Shown in pieces: positions 12,470 to 23,056 of a stretch of DNA of 64,000 nucleotides. The translations under genes and the position numbers were made by a program. The notes below the pieces were generated by a model. That model made no database searches and had not been told where the DNA came from. It was given only the letters and a program-made list of their open reading frames with translations. Source of the DNA: Lepidurus packardi (Eukaryota > Arthropoda > Branchiopoda > Notostraca > Triopsidae); the NCBI GenBank assembly GCA_023053545.1, contig JAKZAN010000002.1, forward strand, positions 8,738,790 through 8,802,789, given 5' to 3'. The number at the start of each line of letters is the position of its first letter. Within the stretch, counting starts at the first letter, position 1.

Positions 12470-12551
12470 ATAAGAAGAAATCAGTCCACAAAACTAACGT
12501 AAGTGCTGACATAAGAAGAAATCAGTTCACAAAACTAACGTAAGTGCTGAC
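12470..12551. repeat. Tandem 41-bp repeat, two copies
   Basis: Two head-to-tail copies, 12470-12510 and 12511-12551, differ by one base. Their core (AGAAATCAGT.CACAAAACTA and GTAAGTGCTGAC) is a diverged version of the segment around 11900-11940 in the 218-bp repeats. Confidence 0.85.
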
Positions 12552-13123
12552 ATAAGAAATATCAGCATAGAAAGCTACCAATAAAAACAGAATACAATTT
12601 TAGCAATTGATCTTATTTTTACCTATGAGTCCTCAAAATTCAAACTCTGCACGATATAGTAAGCTTTTGTCACAGCTAATAACAAACGTTTACCAACGTT
12701 GATCTGCTACCCTGTCCTATTGATCCTACAGACGTGACGTCACAAGCCCAAAAACTATCACGTGCTGGTACGTTCTAACCCGTTTTGTGATCCAATTTGC
12801 CCACTTCTGAGAATCTCATGAAAGGAGCACGAACGACCTGGCCGATGGCAATATGTCCTTATCTCCCACCCACCAAACCCACCCCAAAATAACACAGCCC
12901 TTATGGGAAAAACCCGAGCCAAGCTCAGCAACCCACCCTCCCACTGGCAAGGCTAAAGTCTGGACGATATATTAAGCTGTTGTCACAGCTAAAAAGTCTA
13001 AGAAGTGGCGACTGAAGTATAGTACGACTGTTAGCTGGATTGGGATGGACTTTATATAAGACTAGACTATATAAGAGCATACCAAATATTTATAGCAATA
13101 CTTCTTTGTACGAGTTTTGACAT

Positions 13124-13198
13124 CGACTTGCTGTATTTATCGTTCTTTGTATTGTTTTCTCCGTAGTATGGTCGAGACAAAATCCAACTCGAAGAGGA
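13124..13198 (+). repeat. Left terminal inverted repeat of the Mutator-like element
   Basis: These 75 bp are the exact reverse complement of 16195-16269. The adjoining 13199-13272 carries a looser inverted match, giving a total inverted repeat near 150 bp. Confidence 0.9.
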
Positions 13199-13365
13199 GC
13201 GAAATCTTGCCCTATCTATGTTAAAATAAAAAGTGGCGGCTGGAATGTGACAGTAGCTGGTTTGGGATGGATCAAAGGAGATGTTTGGCTAGTATGTAAT
13301 AGAAAAAAGGGTAAACTATAGTTAATAATGCATTTTTAATAGTCCACTGTTAAAGAAATACCAAA

Positions 13366-13590
13366 AATAAATGGTATTTATTTAAAATAATAAAATAAAT
13401 ATATATATATATAAATAAAAATAAATAAAAAAAATAAGCAATAATAAAAAAATACAAGAAACAAACAAAAAAAATTATACAATAATACAAAAAACATATA
13501 CAACAATAAAAAAATATGTTCAAAATCTTTCAAAAACATAATGGACACGCGTCACAAAGAATAATAAAATAAATAAATATATGATAAATA
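13366..13590. repeat. AT-rich low-complexity tract
   Basis: Runs built from AATAAA, ATATAT and AAAAAT units occupy this stretch just 3' of the transposase gene, including a TATATATATATA block near 13400. It holds no gene. Confidence 0.8.
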
Positions 13591-13594
13591 TAGC

Positions 13595-15778
13595 TCACTC
13601 AGCAAGTACTGGACTGTACATGTAACAACATTTGTCCAATAATCCATTCACATTAATTGTACCGTCATTGTACTCGGTAAACAATTTTTGTAATACTTTT
13701 TCTTTGGCGTTTTGTTTTGACGGCTGTATGCGAGCTATACGTTGAGAAGACAGTAGCTTCCTAGTAATCGCTACAAGCTTGCTTTCGTCGTAAAGCATAC
13801 TAATCAAGAAATAGAGGTTTGGGGTCTTCTGTCGGATCTTCTTCTTCAGACTTGCGTGCCACGATTCAACATCATTGTTCGTACGGATTGTCTGTCCGTA
13901 GCTTGACCAAACTTGTGGTGGCCACGCATCGTTTTCAATCCAGGTGCGCCGTAAATAGTTGCAAAGTTTGCGAAGGGAAGGCCTCTTTGTCCGTTTGTTA
14001 ATACTCTCAAAAACTGGGACAATGTGGTCAGCCGGTACGAATTGAAGAGCAAATATCATTCTGTAAGATGTAAAAAGTTGTAAGGGTATGAGCATTACAG
14101 TAATAAATAATAAACTAAGCATTTTACTTGCAAAACTTCTTGACGTGTTCGTCATGCTTGTAGTGTTCCTGTAGGCCGTATTTTTGAATATTACGCCACA
14201 CGGCTTGAGTCCAGTGAAATGCGCATCCGCGCACGTGAATTCCTGGGAACACTGCACGGGCGGCGTTCCACATGGGTCTCTCAAAATCCATTACAATTGA
14301 CTTGAGCAACGGTCGTACAGGGCACAGCCGCAAAACAGTGCGAAATACTTCCATGTAATCCATCTGCCGTTTGCCCGACATGAGTACGAAGATGAGTGGT
14401 CTTCCTCCACAAAATCCTGGTTGAGTACAAAGTCCAATTCCGTGGGGTGTTTCGGGCGCTTTTTCTCCCTTACGCGATTAGTCTTGCGTATCAAGGCGCG
14501 CTTGTTTGGCAATGATAAAGGCAGACCCTGGTCACCAAAGTCATCTACAAGAACCTTGTCCACGACGGCTTGCGCTGACATGTAATAGTCTACAATAACC
14601 AGCGTGAGTAATGTATGCAAAGATTGCAATGTAATCGTTATATTTACCGTCTTCGGCTGCGGATTTCATTTTCTTCTCTGCCAAAGCAACCTTCAACCTG
14701 TTAGGGTCACTGGTTGGGCACGTGTGGCATCTAACAAGGACGAATGTATCGCCGGTTTGCTTAACCAGTCCACGGCAGTATGGTTTTCTAATGTTGCAGC
14801 GCCATTCGATGGCTTCAGATCCCAAGCGGCGTTTGACTGTGTATTTCTTCCCGTCCGAGTCGAAAAGCGCCGTACGGTTGAAATTTGTTCCCCGCTCAAC
14901 TACTGTAAAAGTGAGGGTAGGTTCACGTTCTGCAGATTCCAACGATGAATCTTCCGAAAACGAATCTTCTTCAACAACTAGCGGCTGACGAAAGGGAATC
15001 ACAGGAGGCGTGATGTTCATGTCCGCAACTGTGTCCTGTTAAATAATACGAGTTAAATTTAAATAAGGAAGCAAGCAGTTAGATAATGAAGTTCAGCTTT
15101 GCGACTACCTCGTCAGAAAAATACCCGTTATGGACATCTTCGTCGTTAGGCAATGGTGAGAATCGCGGTTCGAATTCGTCAGCCGTATCTGTGTCCTGAC
15201 AACAATAGAAAGCATTTAAATTAAACAAACAAGTCGTCTATGTGCTATTAAAAAATTAAGTATAGCGTTGAGTTTGTACCTCGTCCGAGAAATCAACGTT
15301 GGGGGCATATTCATCACGAAACAATGGCGAGTAGCGGGCTTCACATTCGGCAACCTGCATAGCCTAAAATACATTACACAGGCAATTAGAAAAAGCAATA
15401 TGTTACCACTATATGTTACCTCGTTTTGTTCTTGTTGAACAGCCCATTCGCTATAGCCTTCATAGATAAATACTGGCGGGTGCGGTGGTGAAAGCATGCC
15501 ATCCGTATTCGTATCCTAGGAAAAATTGTTTAAAAATCTTTGGATGGTGGGTTGGACTACAATTTACTTCGTTTTGGTGAAGCTCGTCGTCTTCGGCTTC
15601 ATTTTCGGACATTGGCGGAGGTGGAAGAATGCAAATCATATTCGTATCCTAGAGAAAATCGGTTGAAAATCTTTTGAAGGTGTGCTGGGGTACAAATTAC
15701 CTCGTTTTGTTGGAGCTCGTATTCTGCTTGATTGTCAAATATTGGCGGGGGTGGAAGAACGCAATCCATACCCGTGTC
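13595..15778 (-). pseudogene. FLYWCH/MULE transposase gene with internal deletion
   Basis: Exons traced: 15778-15701, 15648-15568, 15515-15420, 15363-15280, 15195-15109 (small acidic cassettes), 15035-14648, 14589-14128 and 14060-13595. The 388-bp exon encodes a FLYWCH-type zinc-binding domain (TVKRRLGSEAIEWRC, then CR and CHTC). The next exon has the MULE linker ELDFVLNQDFVEE, then jumps to PLIFVLMSGKRQMDYMEVF in another frame: the segment that normally holds the first catalytic Asp is missing. The second acidic block (IVMDFERPMWNA), the conserved FHWTQAVWR and the third (NNDVESWHASLK) remain. A functional enzyme is therefore unlikely, and mobility would need a helper in trans. The true 5' start was not found; sequence near 15836-15955 looks like a frame-broken first exon. 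Confidence 0.8.
15109..15778 (-). repeat. Array of five duplicated in-frame exon cassettes
   Basis: Five consecutive small exons of 78, 81, 96, 84 and 87 bp are all multiples of three and all in phase 0. All but the fourth start with Asp-Thr codons directly after the acceptor, and all end in an acidic ..NE or ..DE directly before the donor. The middle parts are Pro-rich (PPPP, PPHPP) or acidic. The following FLYWCH exon also begins with DT. This points to repeated duplication of one exon together with its intron. Confidence 0.75.
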
Positions 15779-16194
15779 CTAGAAAAGCAGCTAAAATTGC
15801 ATTCAAGCATGTAACGTTTAACTTTACCGCGTTAGATGTATCTTTTGAAAACCCATGAAATTCGGGTGACGCGGCATTACTCTTGCAAAGCGAGCAAAGC
15901 CAAGGAAAGGAGCTCTTCTTCTTCAGTATGCGATATTTCTGACGCGTTACTCCTAGTAAATAAATGCAAACAAAATGTAAGGTAAGCCTTTAGTTTGACA
16001 AATCGTTTTTTATGACATATCCTATCTTACCAGTTTTGCAAATTCTATGCTGCCAGCTGTTGCAGTTGTCGCATAATACTCGATGGTAATAATGAAGAAT
16101 ACAGAAGTACTCCATAGCATGTCAAAAAATTCCCAAACCAGCTATACTGTCGCATTACATAGTCATTACTGTCGCATAGTTATAGGACAAGACT

Positions 16195-16269
16195 TCCTCT
16201 TCGAGTTGGATTTTGTCTCGACCATACTACGGAGAAAACAATACAAAGAACGATAAATACAGCAAGTCG
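16195..16269 (-). repeat. Right terminal inverted repeat of the Mutator-like element
   Basis: These bases are identical in reverse complement to 13124-13198, marking the 5' side of the transposase gene. Confidence 0.9.
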
Positions 16270-16360
16270 CGGCCCGTTTGGTCAATGGTTGGGCCTCTTT
16301 GGCACTGGGCCCGTTTGGTCAAGGTGGGCCCGTTTGGAACTGGGCCCGTTCGTCCCCTAC
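16270..16360. repeat. Short GC-rich repeats (GGGCCCGTTTGG) outside the right TIR
   Basis: Immediately outside the inverted repeat, the 12-mer GGGCCCGTTTGG or a close variant occurs about four times within 90 bp, alternating with TCAA or AACT spacers. The GC content contrasts sharply with the AT-rich surroundings. No matching array lies outside the left repeat. Confidence 0.75.
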
Positions 16361-17000
16361 CCTTGCAATGTGCAAATGTTGTAAACAATACACCACAGAT
16401 AACGCTATAACCACGGAGAGGGTTTAATTGTTAGCTGTTGAACCGCTATTCCCACGAAAAATAGATCCTTGAATTTCTTGAATTTGATGGAAGTAAAGTA
16501 TTGTCTTTACGAATCTAAATTAATAAAAAATATAAATATTAGGCATAGCATTTTCCAAATATGGGCTATTATTATAAGGGACATGAACTTTTGCAAATTT
16601 TAAAATCTTGTTGAACAAATTAAATTGTAACCAAAAGGTTCGCAGCTTAGTTCCTTGGTGTACGAAGTTACACAATTCAGGTGTCCACCTGAAAAGATAT
16701 TAATGATGCTATACATAAGCATACAATTTGTGAGTAATAACTTCCAAAGTATGTCGATTCCATTTTTTCCTAAGCTGTAAATATCTTTAGTATAAATGTC
16801 TAAATTAAATTTATTTTGTTTGCGTTTCCATTCTTTTATAATATATGTGCGACAAGTTTTCCATAAGTTTTACACGTTGACTGGAAACTTTTGCTCTGGA
16901 TACAAAGATTATAGAGTGACATGCAAAAGCTAAAAACCCGTGCGAAGCAACGATGGCATCTAGGCCACTAACAGGAGTGATGTTGAAGAATCATATCAAG

Positions 17001-17939
17001 TTAACTAAGCTCGGATGTATTTTGCCAAACACCCCATTGCCCAGAGTTTGAGACGTCTTCAATTCTCATACGAATAGCATTCCCAGTGTATGCAATCTGC
17101 ATGACATAGCCTCCAGTTGTGTCACCCCACGGTACTATAGTCTTCAGGACTGCATAGCTTCTAGTTATACTGCCAGTTTGAGGGTAACCCAAAGGTGTAG
17201 GCAAAGAAATGACTTTGTTCTCTTTAAATTCATGATACACACCCACTCCCTTTGAGCGGTATCCTGCAGGTGTTAGATTTTCTGAACGAGTATCAGGTAT
17301 ATTTATCTTGGTCACAGGTTTCGCTTTGGATTCAATTGCGTTTATTTTCTCTTCTAGAGCTAGTACGGCTTTGTCAAGGTTATCTTTAAACGCTTGTGAC
17401 GTAGTTTGAGAAGCTTCATCCTGGGCCATTTTTGTCCGCGTTTCTTGCTCGTGCAATTGGACGAGGTATTCTTCTTTCCGGGCAAACTCACTAGAAATAT
17501 TTTGCAACAGCTTAGCGTAAAGCTCAGCTTCATTGGAAACTTGAGGTTTGCTTAGAGATTCGGATTCGCTTGCGTCGTTTCCAGCTATAAATCTCAAAAT
17601 TATTTCTTCAAGTTTAGCCATAACCCGTGGCATATGAAAAACGGCATTAATAACAGCGCCGCTAATTATGTCTTTGTTCTGTTCTCTCCACAAAATTTCA
17701 TTGTTCATAAAAACAGGCTGTAGTTGTGCATAAGAAGATGTACCGGTTTGAGGGAAAAGTAGCTTAGTTAAGCGGCACAAGACGTCCTCGGAATTAGGTT
17801 GAGTATCTAGAAACTTTGGATCAGACTAATTTTCTTTCATTATGAGTAAATAGTTACCAGTATTTAGCATCGATAGGGGAGCAGTGTGAACAAGTGGTTT
17901 GTGAAACCAAACCACTAAGAATAACAATGAAACCCACAT
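17001..17939 (-). CDS. Secreted coiled-coil protein with C-terminal knob-like domain, copy A
   Basis: Exon 1 is 17939-17858 and exon 2 is 17806-17001, joined in phase 1 (ACT G / AT ACT), giving about 295 residues. Exon 1 is essentially a signal peptide (MWVSLLFLVVWFHK...). The middle is helical and likely coiled coil (about residues 120-200, EEYLVQLHEQETRTKM and FKDNLDKAVLALEEKINAIE). After IPDTRSENL comes a domain with GVGVYHEF, YAVLKTIVPWGD, GGYVMQIAYTGN and W..W, which recalls the knob module at the tips of phage tail fibres (pyocin-knob-like). I infer an extracellular, possibly trimeric protein of unknown function. Two paralogues and two decayed copies follow upstream. Gene structure is secure; the domain name is a guess. 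Confidence 0.8.
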
Positions 17940-18030
17940 ATTGTACGAGCTGTAAGGAAAAACTTGACAATTCTATACTTGTTGATCTCTGTTCTTCGAA
18001 GCACTGTTAGAAAGCATCTGCAATGCTGGG

Positions 18031-18038
18031 CATTTATA
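18031..18038 (-). promoter_or_regulatory. Candidate TATA box of knob gene A
   Basis: On the minus strand the sequence reads TATAAATG, 92 bp upstream of the ATG. The B and C paralogues have TATAAATA at a similar distance, which supports a real core promoter. Confidence 0.55.
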
Positions 18039-18469
18039 CAGGGGATGTGAATCTTGACTTTATTTTTCCTATGTCTTCAGACGTTGAGAAAAGAAGCAAA
18101 AGATTCAGGGTGCCATAAGGATTCATATGGGTGAATTCCCGTAAGAATTTCCAAGTATTCATACTGTGGCAATTCCCATTTCAAAGTGGTTGAGTATAAG
18201 TTGTTTACTCTGTAAGGACTATCATGTTGATATTGAATACTCTCAGCTTCACCATTACAGGCGCGTTACTCTTACGTGTCAAGAGTTCAAGTTCATCATT
18301 AGCCAAGTGTTTCGGTTATCGTGGGTTATCGCATGAGAGCGATGAGTACGAATTCCGACTTAAGAGCTTGAACTTTTAAAACAGGAGGTGAAAACAAATC
18401 ATGTCGAAAGAAGAATAAAACGAAGAATGAAACATTAAACATAAAGAATGAAACGAAGGCACGTCAAAA

Positions 18470-18988
18470 TATTATACGACTTTGTCGTATAAGACTTCGG
18501 TTGCTTTTTCAGTAGTTCGTCTTGGGCAATCTTCCATCGCTTCTCTTGCTCCAGGTCATTAATGAGCAAATCTCTTTCGAAACATGTTCGCTAGTAATGT
18601 TCTTCAAGGTTTTCGGTTCTAGGTTCATCTATTGAGCTCAATTTTATTTCTTCAAACTTAGCCAAAACTCGTGCCATGTGGAAAAATGCGGGAATAAGGA
18701 CACTAATCACTTTTTCTTTATTCAATCCTCTCCATACGTTTTCTTCACTGAAACGAACATCAGGTTGTAGTCCTACAGTAGAAGCACGGGCTTGTCGGGA
18801 AAGTAGTTAAGCTAAGCGAAACAGATCACCTGAAGTAGATTGGTTATATGCAAAAATATAAATCGATAAAAGCTTACAATTTTCTGTTAACTAAGATATT
18901 TACCGATATTCGAAAGAGATACTGGAGAGGCTAGAATAAAAGGATTGCTTAAACAAACTGCTATAAATACCACAAATAAAGTTCCCAT
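18470..18988 (-). pseudogene. Decayed copy of the knob-like gene family
   Basis: A signal-peptide exon at 18988-18904 is intact (MGTLFVVFIAVCLSN...) and has a GTAAAT donor. The following exon shows clear similarity to copy A (a ..LSRQ..AS..GLQP stretch, HMARVLAKFEEIKL, then a KKQ helix), but it has an in-frame TAA within about ten codons and further stops. The knob domain is absent. It sits head to tail between copies A and B, so it is a truncated tandem duplicate. Confidence 0.75.
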
Positions 18989-19503
18989 TTGTACACCGGT
19001 AAAAGGGAGACCAACTCAAATGAACTATGTTTTTTCAATGTTAATGTCAAAGTTGTCAATGAACTATGTTTTTTCTGTGTTCTTCCAATACTGTTTCAAA
19101 GTATCTATTTTCCTGGGTAATTATACCCCAAAACGGATGTCAGCGATCTAATATTTCTTCGGATATGGTACGGAAACTTCGAAAGCCTTTTATCCTTAGA
19201 GCACTCCCAGTTTAAAGCTGCTTGGAGTTGTTTAATGGAACGAGGCCTGTGTATATGGACAGTGTCTTCCACAAAGTCAAACATTACGCGTTAGCTAAGA
19301 TTGGTCTAAAATCTAAGGTGTCTTCGTCGAAGACCCTTTCTATGTGAGTTATTTGCTTAGATTAGGACACAATCACTATTGATAAAAAAAATAAGAAACT
19401 TTCACTTATTGAATTTACCTATAATTAAAAACGGAAACAAACAGGACCTTGACACAGGGACGGACTGCTTTTTACATCAGTCTTCTTCGTCGTGTGCCTT
19501 ATT

Positions 19504-19834
19504 TATTAGAGCAGTGGTTGCCAAACTGTGCGCCGCGGCGCCCTGATGCGACGCGGTTGGCTCGCAGGGTCGTCGCGACAGATTCCTATAGCCCATTAAC
19601 AGCGATTTATTAATGTAATTATTCGGTATGTCAATATGTAATTTGTAAACAGTTTCTAACATAAACGTTATGAATTCCAAATACACATCTGGTTTAATTT
19701 TTTCTTATGAACTTAACCATACCATTTGCGCACTACAGCAACTAGTTAGGAGCATGTTCTGAGGGGCGCCGTCGCGAATTGGGATATTGTTAGCACGCCC
19801 AGAACGAAAAGGTTTGAGAACCGCTGTATTAGAG
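19504..19834. mobile_element. Non-autonomous hAT-type MITE with 8-bp target duplication
   Basis: The element proper is 19512-19826 (315 bp). It starts CAGTGGTTGCCAAACTG and ends with the reverse complement of CAGCGGTTCTCAAACC, a typical hAT end. It is flanked on both sides by TATTAGAG (19504-19511 and 19827-19834), the 8-bp duplication expected of hAT elements. It has no coding capacity. GC-rich blocks (GCGCCGCGGCGCCC) lie just inside the left end. Confidence 0.88.
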
Positions 19835-19904
19835 GATAAATTTATGTGCGATTTTTTTTAGCAGTGAACTTTAAGCAGTAAAGGTCTCTCCTTAGGATAA
19901 ATTC

Positions 19905-20035
19905 CACTGTGAATAATTTCATCCTGAACAGTTTTCATCCGTCCTCTGGCTTCTCTTCTAGAACAAGGAATTCTTCTTTCCGGACAAATGCACCAGTACT
20001 TGTTCGAGATTCACTCGAAATATAATTTTTACATT
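19905..20035 (-). pseudogene. Short relic of the knob-like gene family
   Basis: On the minus strand about 40 codons resemble the helical middle of copy A (an ISSE...FVRKEEFLVLEEK pattern) before a stop. No signal peptide or knob domain is nearby. It is a second eroded copy in the tandem cluster. Confidence 0.55.
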
Positions 20036-20276
20036 CCTGGGTATTTTGAAGACCTTTTATCGCATGAATACTCCTATTTCGCGTGCTTTAATAAAATAAC
20101 GAAGTATGAAAAAGTAAAATATGACAGAAAAATGCGTTGCTATATGTTGCGAACATAGTCTATGGATATAACACACGTACTCCATTGAAATAACATGATC
20201 TTTAAGGATACAGGCCTACGGCAGGCACAGAACTGGGGAGGAAAAAAGAAACGAAGGATGGAAGGAGCCAACTGCT

Positions 20277-21093
20277 TCAAAACTGGCTTGTTTTATACCA
20301 ACTAGTCCACTTGTAGGGATCTGTAACATCTTCGCTTCGCAAACGAATTGCATTCCCAGCGTATGCAATCTGTATCACAGTGCCTCCTGATGTATCCCTC
20401 CAAGGCACTATGGTCACCAAGACTGCGTAATACCCAAAAAGATTGCCAAAAATCAACGGTAATCCAATGACACCGTTGCCCTTGAAGTCGTAATGTACGC
20501 CGACTCCCTTACTGCGGCATTGGGCGGGATTCAAATTTACCCAACGAGTATCAGGAATACTAATTGGAGAATTAACACTGACGGTCTCAAGGCTGATTGC
20601 GTTGACATTTGCTTCCAGGTTTAGTATGGCTTGGTCAAGTTTTTCTTGAAAGGCCTTCAACACAATTGCAATCGCTTCATCCTTGACAGTTTTCAAACGC
20701 TCCTCGAAGTAATTTTCCTGAGCGAGTAATTCTTCTTGCCGGACAAGTTCGCTAGAAATATTTTTCACGAGTTCTGATCTGTCTATTAACTGCAGAATTC
20801 TAAATGTTAAATTGTTATCAGATTTATTTTGGGCATCCTCCCGGTCAGCTTCCCACAAAGTACCATCAATGTTAACATCAGAGCCAATGTGTTGCAAGGA
20901 AAGTAGTTTAATTACACGCAGCACGAAATCGCCCGAATTGCAGTAGCTAACTGAAAAATATATATGGATTTGTCAGGACTACCATGATACGTCTAAAACG
21001 CTGAAGTTATTTACCAGCTGATGTCCATATTGGGTCAGAATGTGCTAGGTTGCCATACAAGCCCACTATAAGGAATGAAATTAACGCCCACAT
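20277..21093 (-). CDS. Secreted coiled-coil protein with C-terminal knob-like domain, copy B
   Basis: Exons 21093-21015 and 20950-20277, phase 1 junction, about 250 residues. Exon 1 encodes the signal peptide (MWALISFLIVGLYGNLAHSD). Exon 2 begins with a conserved block (CNSGDFVLRVIKLLSLQHIG), then a Lys/Glu-rich helical part (ERLKTVKDEAIAI, FQEKLDQAILNLE), then IPDTRWVNLNPAQCRSKGVG and the knob-like end (YAVLVTIVPWRD, GGTVIQIAYAGNAI, W.SW). Compared with copy C it lacks a stretch of about 20 residues after NKSDN. Copies B and C share even their promoter flanks, so they are a young duplication. Function unknown. Confidence 0.8.
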
Positions 21094-21170
21094 ATTGTCG
21101 CACACGGATGCTTCAAAGATGTGCTTCTCGCTGCCCTTCCCATACTGTTTAGAAAATGTCACTTGCTCTG

Positions 21171-21178
21171 TATTTATA
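21171..21178 (-). promoter_or_regulatory. Candidate TATA box of knob gene B
   Basis: The minus strand reads TATAAATA 78 bp upstream of the ATG, in a flank that closely matches the one upstream of copy C. Confidence 0.6.
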
Positions 21179-21899
21179 CCAATATGTTTTTATTTATATT
21201 TTGAGATTTTTGGGGTGGATTGCATAGATTTGGTTACAGCAAATACCTTCAGAAACTAATGGTTTAGATGAACACAATACCGAACGTGAGTTAGGAGAAT
21301 AAACGAACGATTATACTGTCATTACATCCCTGCGCTCATATAAACCTGTGATATAAAAATATAAACCGTGGTTTGGACAGACTCGCGAAAATATTCCCTA
21401 ACTGATGGTAAGAATTTAATTTTCCTTCGGATATGGGGTAAAAATTGTGAAGGAGTTATCCTAAGGGCACGCCTAATTTAAAGCTGTTTGAAATTGCTTA
21501 ATAAAAACAAGGCCTGTATGTATGGGTAGTGTCTTCTCAACAGTCGAGCATTATACGTAGCTAATATGTGTCTAAAAAAATAAGTACGTCTTAACCGAAG
21601 TCCACTCTTGCTTGGTCTTGTGAGTACATTTGCTTACGATTGGCAGGAATCTCCATTGATATAAAACAGGCAAGATCCCCCAAAGGGACCAAGGTTTTTA
21701 TCGGCCTACTAAACTATTGAAATTAAACATTGCCAAAGTAATTTTTAATAGCTTTCTTCATTATCAATCTTTAGCCGTTATTTGCCGTTATTTTGTCAGT
21801 GATTCAAATGCACTTACTTGATTTAAGACTATAGAAGCACAAACTCAACCAGCCAGCCTGTTTAACTTTGAAGTTTCAGTATAAAATCACCTGCGCCCT

Positions 21900-22750
21900 T
21901 CCTCGCAGCCAAGTCAGGTGTCGGTGTAATCGTTGGTGCTCGGACAAAGAAAATATTGCGTGTAAGAGTTAGAAACAAATACTACTCCATTTGTTAACAA
22001 GTGAAGAACAACAAGAGGATCCTCGTCAACTGTGTTTCAGAAAATGTGATTGTCCTTCTACGGCTATGGAAAGTGACATCATTGTAGATGGTGTTAGAGA
22101 AGAAAAAGACAAGCATGGCTTGCGTTATCGAACGTTTACTGGTGACTCTTCTACGCATAATGCTATCCTCGCTAATACTCCTTGGACACAGAGAACCGTC
22201 CGCAGCTTGAGTGTGCTAATCATGTAATGTAAGCTCTTTATAAACTTCAGAGCAAAGCGCCTTACAATAAGAAAATTTTGACCCCATTTCTGACCCGTAA
22301 GCTTGACTGCGCAGTGGGAGGTGCCATCAGTCGTTGGCTAATGCTAGTTTGAAGGGCAATGTTAAACAATTTCGTCCGTTGTTTAGCAATTGTCCCCAAA
22401 ATTATTTTTTAAATGGCACTGCGCTCAGAATGTGCACGCTGCTTTGTACAATAAAGTAATGGAAACCTTGTTGGGCAGTAGAAGCAAAGCTGTAGGTTAC
22501 TACAGAAATTACTAAGAACCTCGCAGAGTGCTTTATGTCCATGGTGGCTAAGTTTTCCGGTGGTAAGCAATTCTCCGCTCGGTAAAGTGGTTCATATTTG
22601 TACCGATGTTACAGTGCTATTCTGGAGTATCACCATGGACGAGGTTTTCAGACTGATATTTTGAAAAAATGTGGTTCTTGTACCAATGCTACGAAGACGA
22701 CTTTTGCAAATAAATGTCACTACGATATAGTGCCGTGCAAAATGTAGTAA
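21900..22750 (+). pseudogene. Degenerate Mutator-type transposase (PF20700-like) remnant
   Basis: Scattered across frames on the plus strand are blocks typical of the Mutator-like transposase domain found in many invertebrate elements: GVIVGARTKKILRVRVRNKY near 21920, ESDIIVDGVREEKDKHGLRY and FTGDSSTHNAILA near 22065-22160, ECANHVM near 22210, and YHHGRGFQTDILKKCG and CHYDIVPCK near 22630-22740. Stops and frameshifts separate them, and part of the usual length is missing. No terminal repeats were seen. It is an old inactive insertion between knob genes B and C. Confidence 0.7.
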
Positions 22751-23056
22751 AATTACAAATTTTCTTGGTTACATTCCAATAACTGAAATTGATTTTATTG
22801 GCAACTTCCTCTAAATTATTTATCTACACATGCATTTAATATATGATTCATATACAGATGCAAAAGCAAAATAATTTTGATGAATGCGTTTTAAATCTAT
22901 TTTGCGAACATATTTTGTGGATACATTACGTGTATAATCATAATAGGTAAACTACATCAATTTTAAAGGTACAGCTCTACGACAAAACACAGGAGTGGGG
23001 AGCGTAATTTCCTAATTTCATAAGACGTAAGAGGAAAAATGGAGGAGCCTATGGCT

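Larger units (their letters stand above)
13124..16269 (-). mobile_element. Mutator-like DNA transposon with perfect 75-bp terminal inverted repeats
   Basis: The element is about 3.15 kb, bounded by inverted repeats 13124-13198 and 16195-16269 that are identical over 75 bp (outer end CGACTTGCTGTATTTATCG). Weaker inverted similarity continues inward for about 75 bp more, including TAGCTGGTTTGGGA on both sides. Between them is a minus-strand FLYWCH/MULE transposase gene. I could not see the 9-bp target duplication expected for Mutator elements at these exact borders, so the true ends may lie elsewhere. The perfect match of the repeats suggests fairly recent movement, even though the transposase is deleted. 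Confidence 0.8.
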
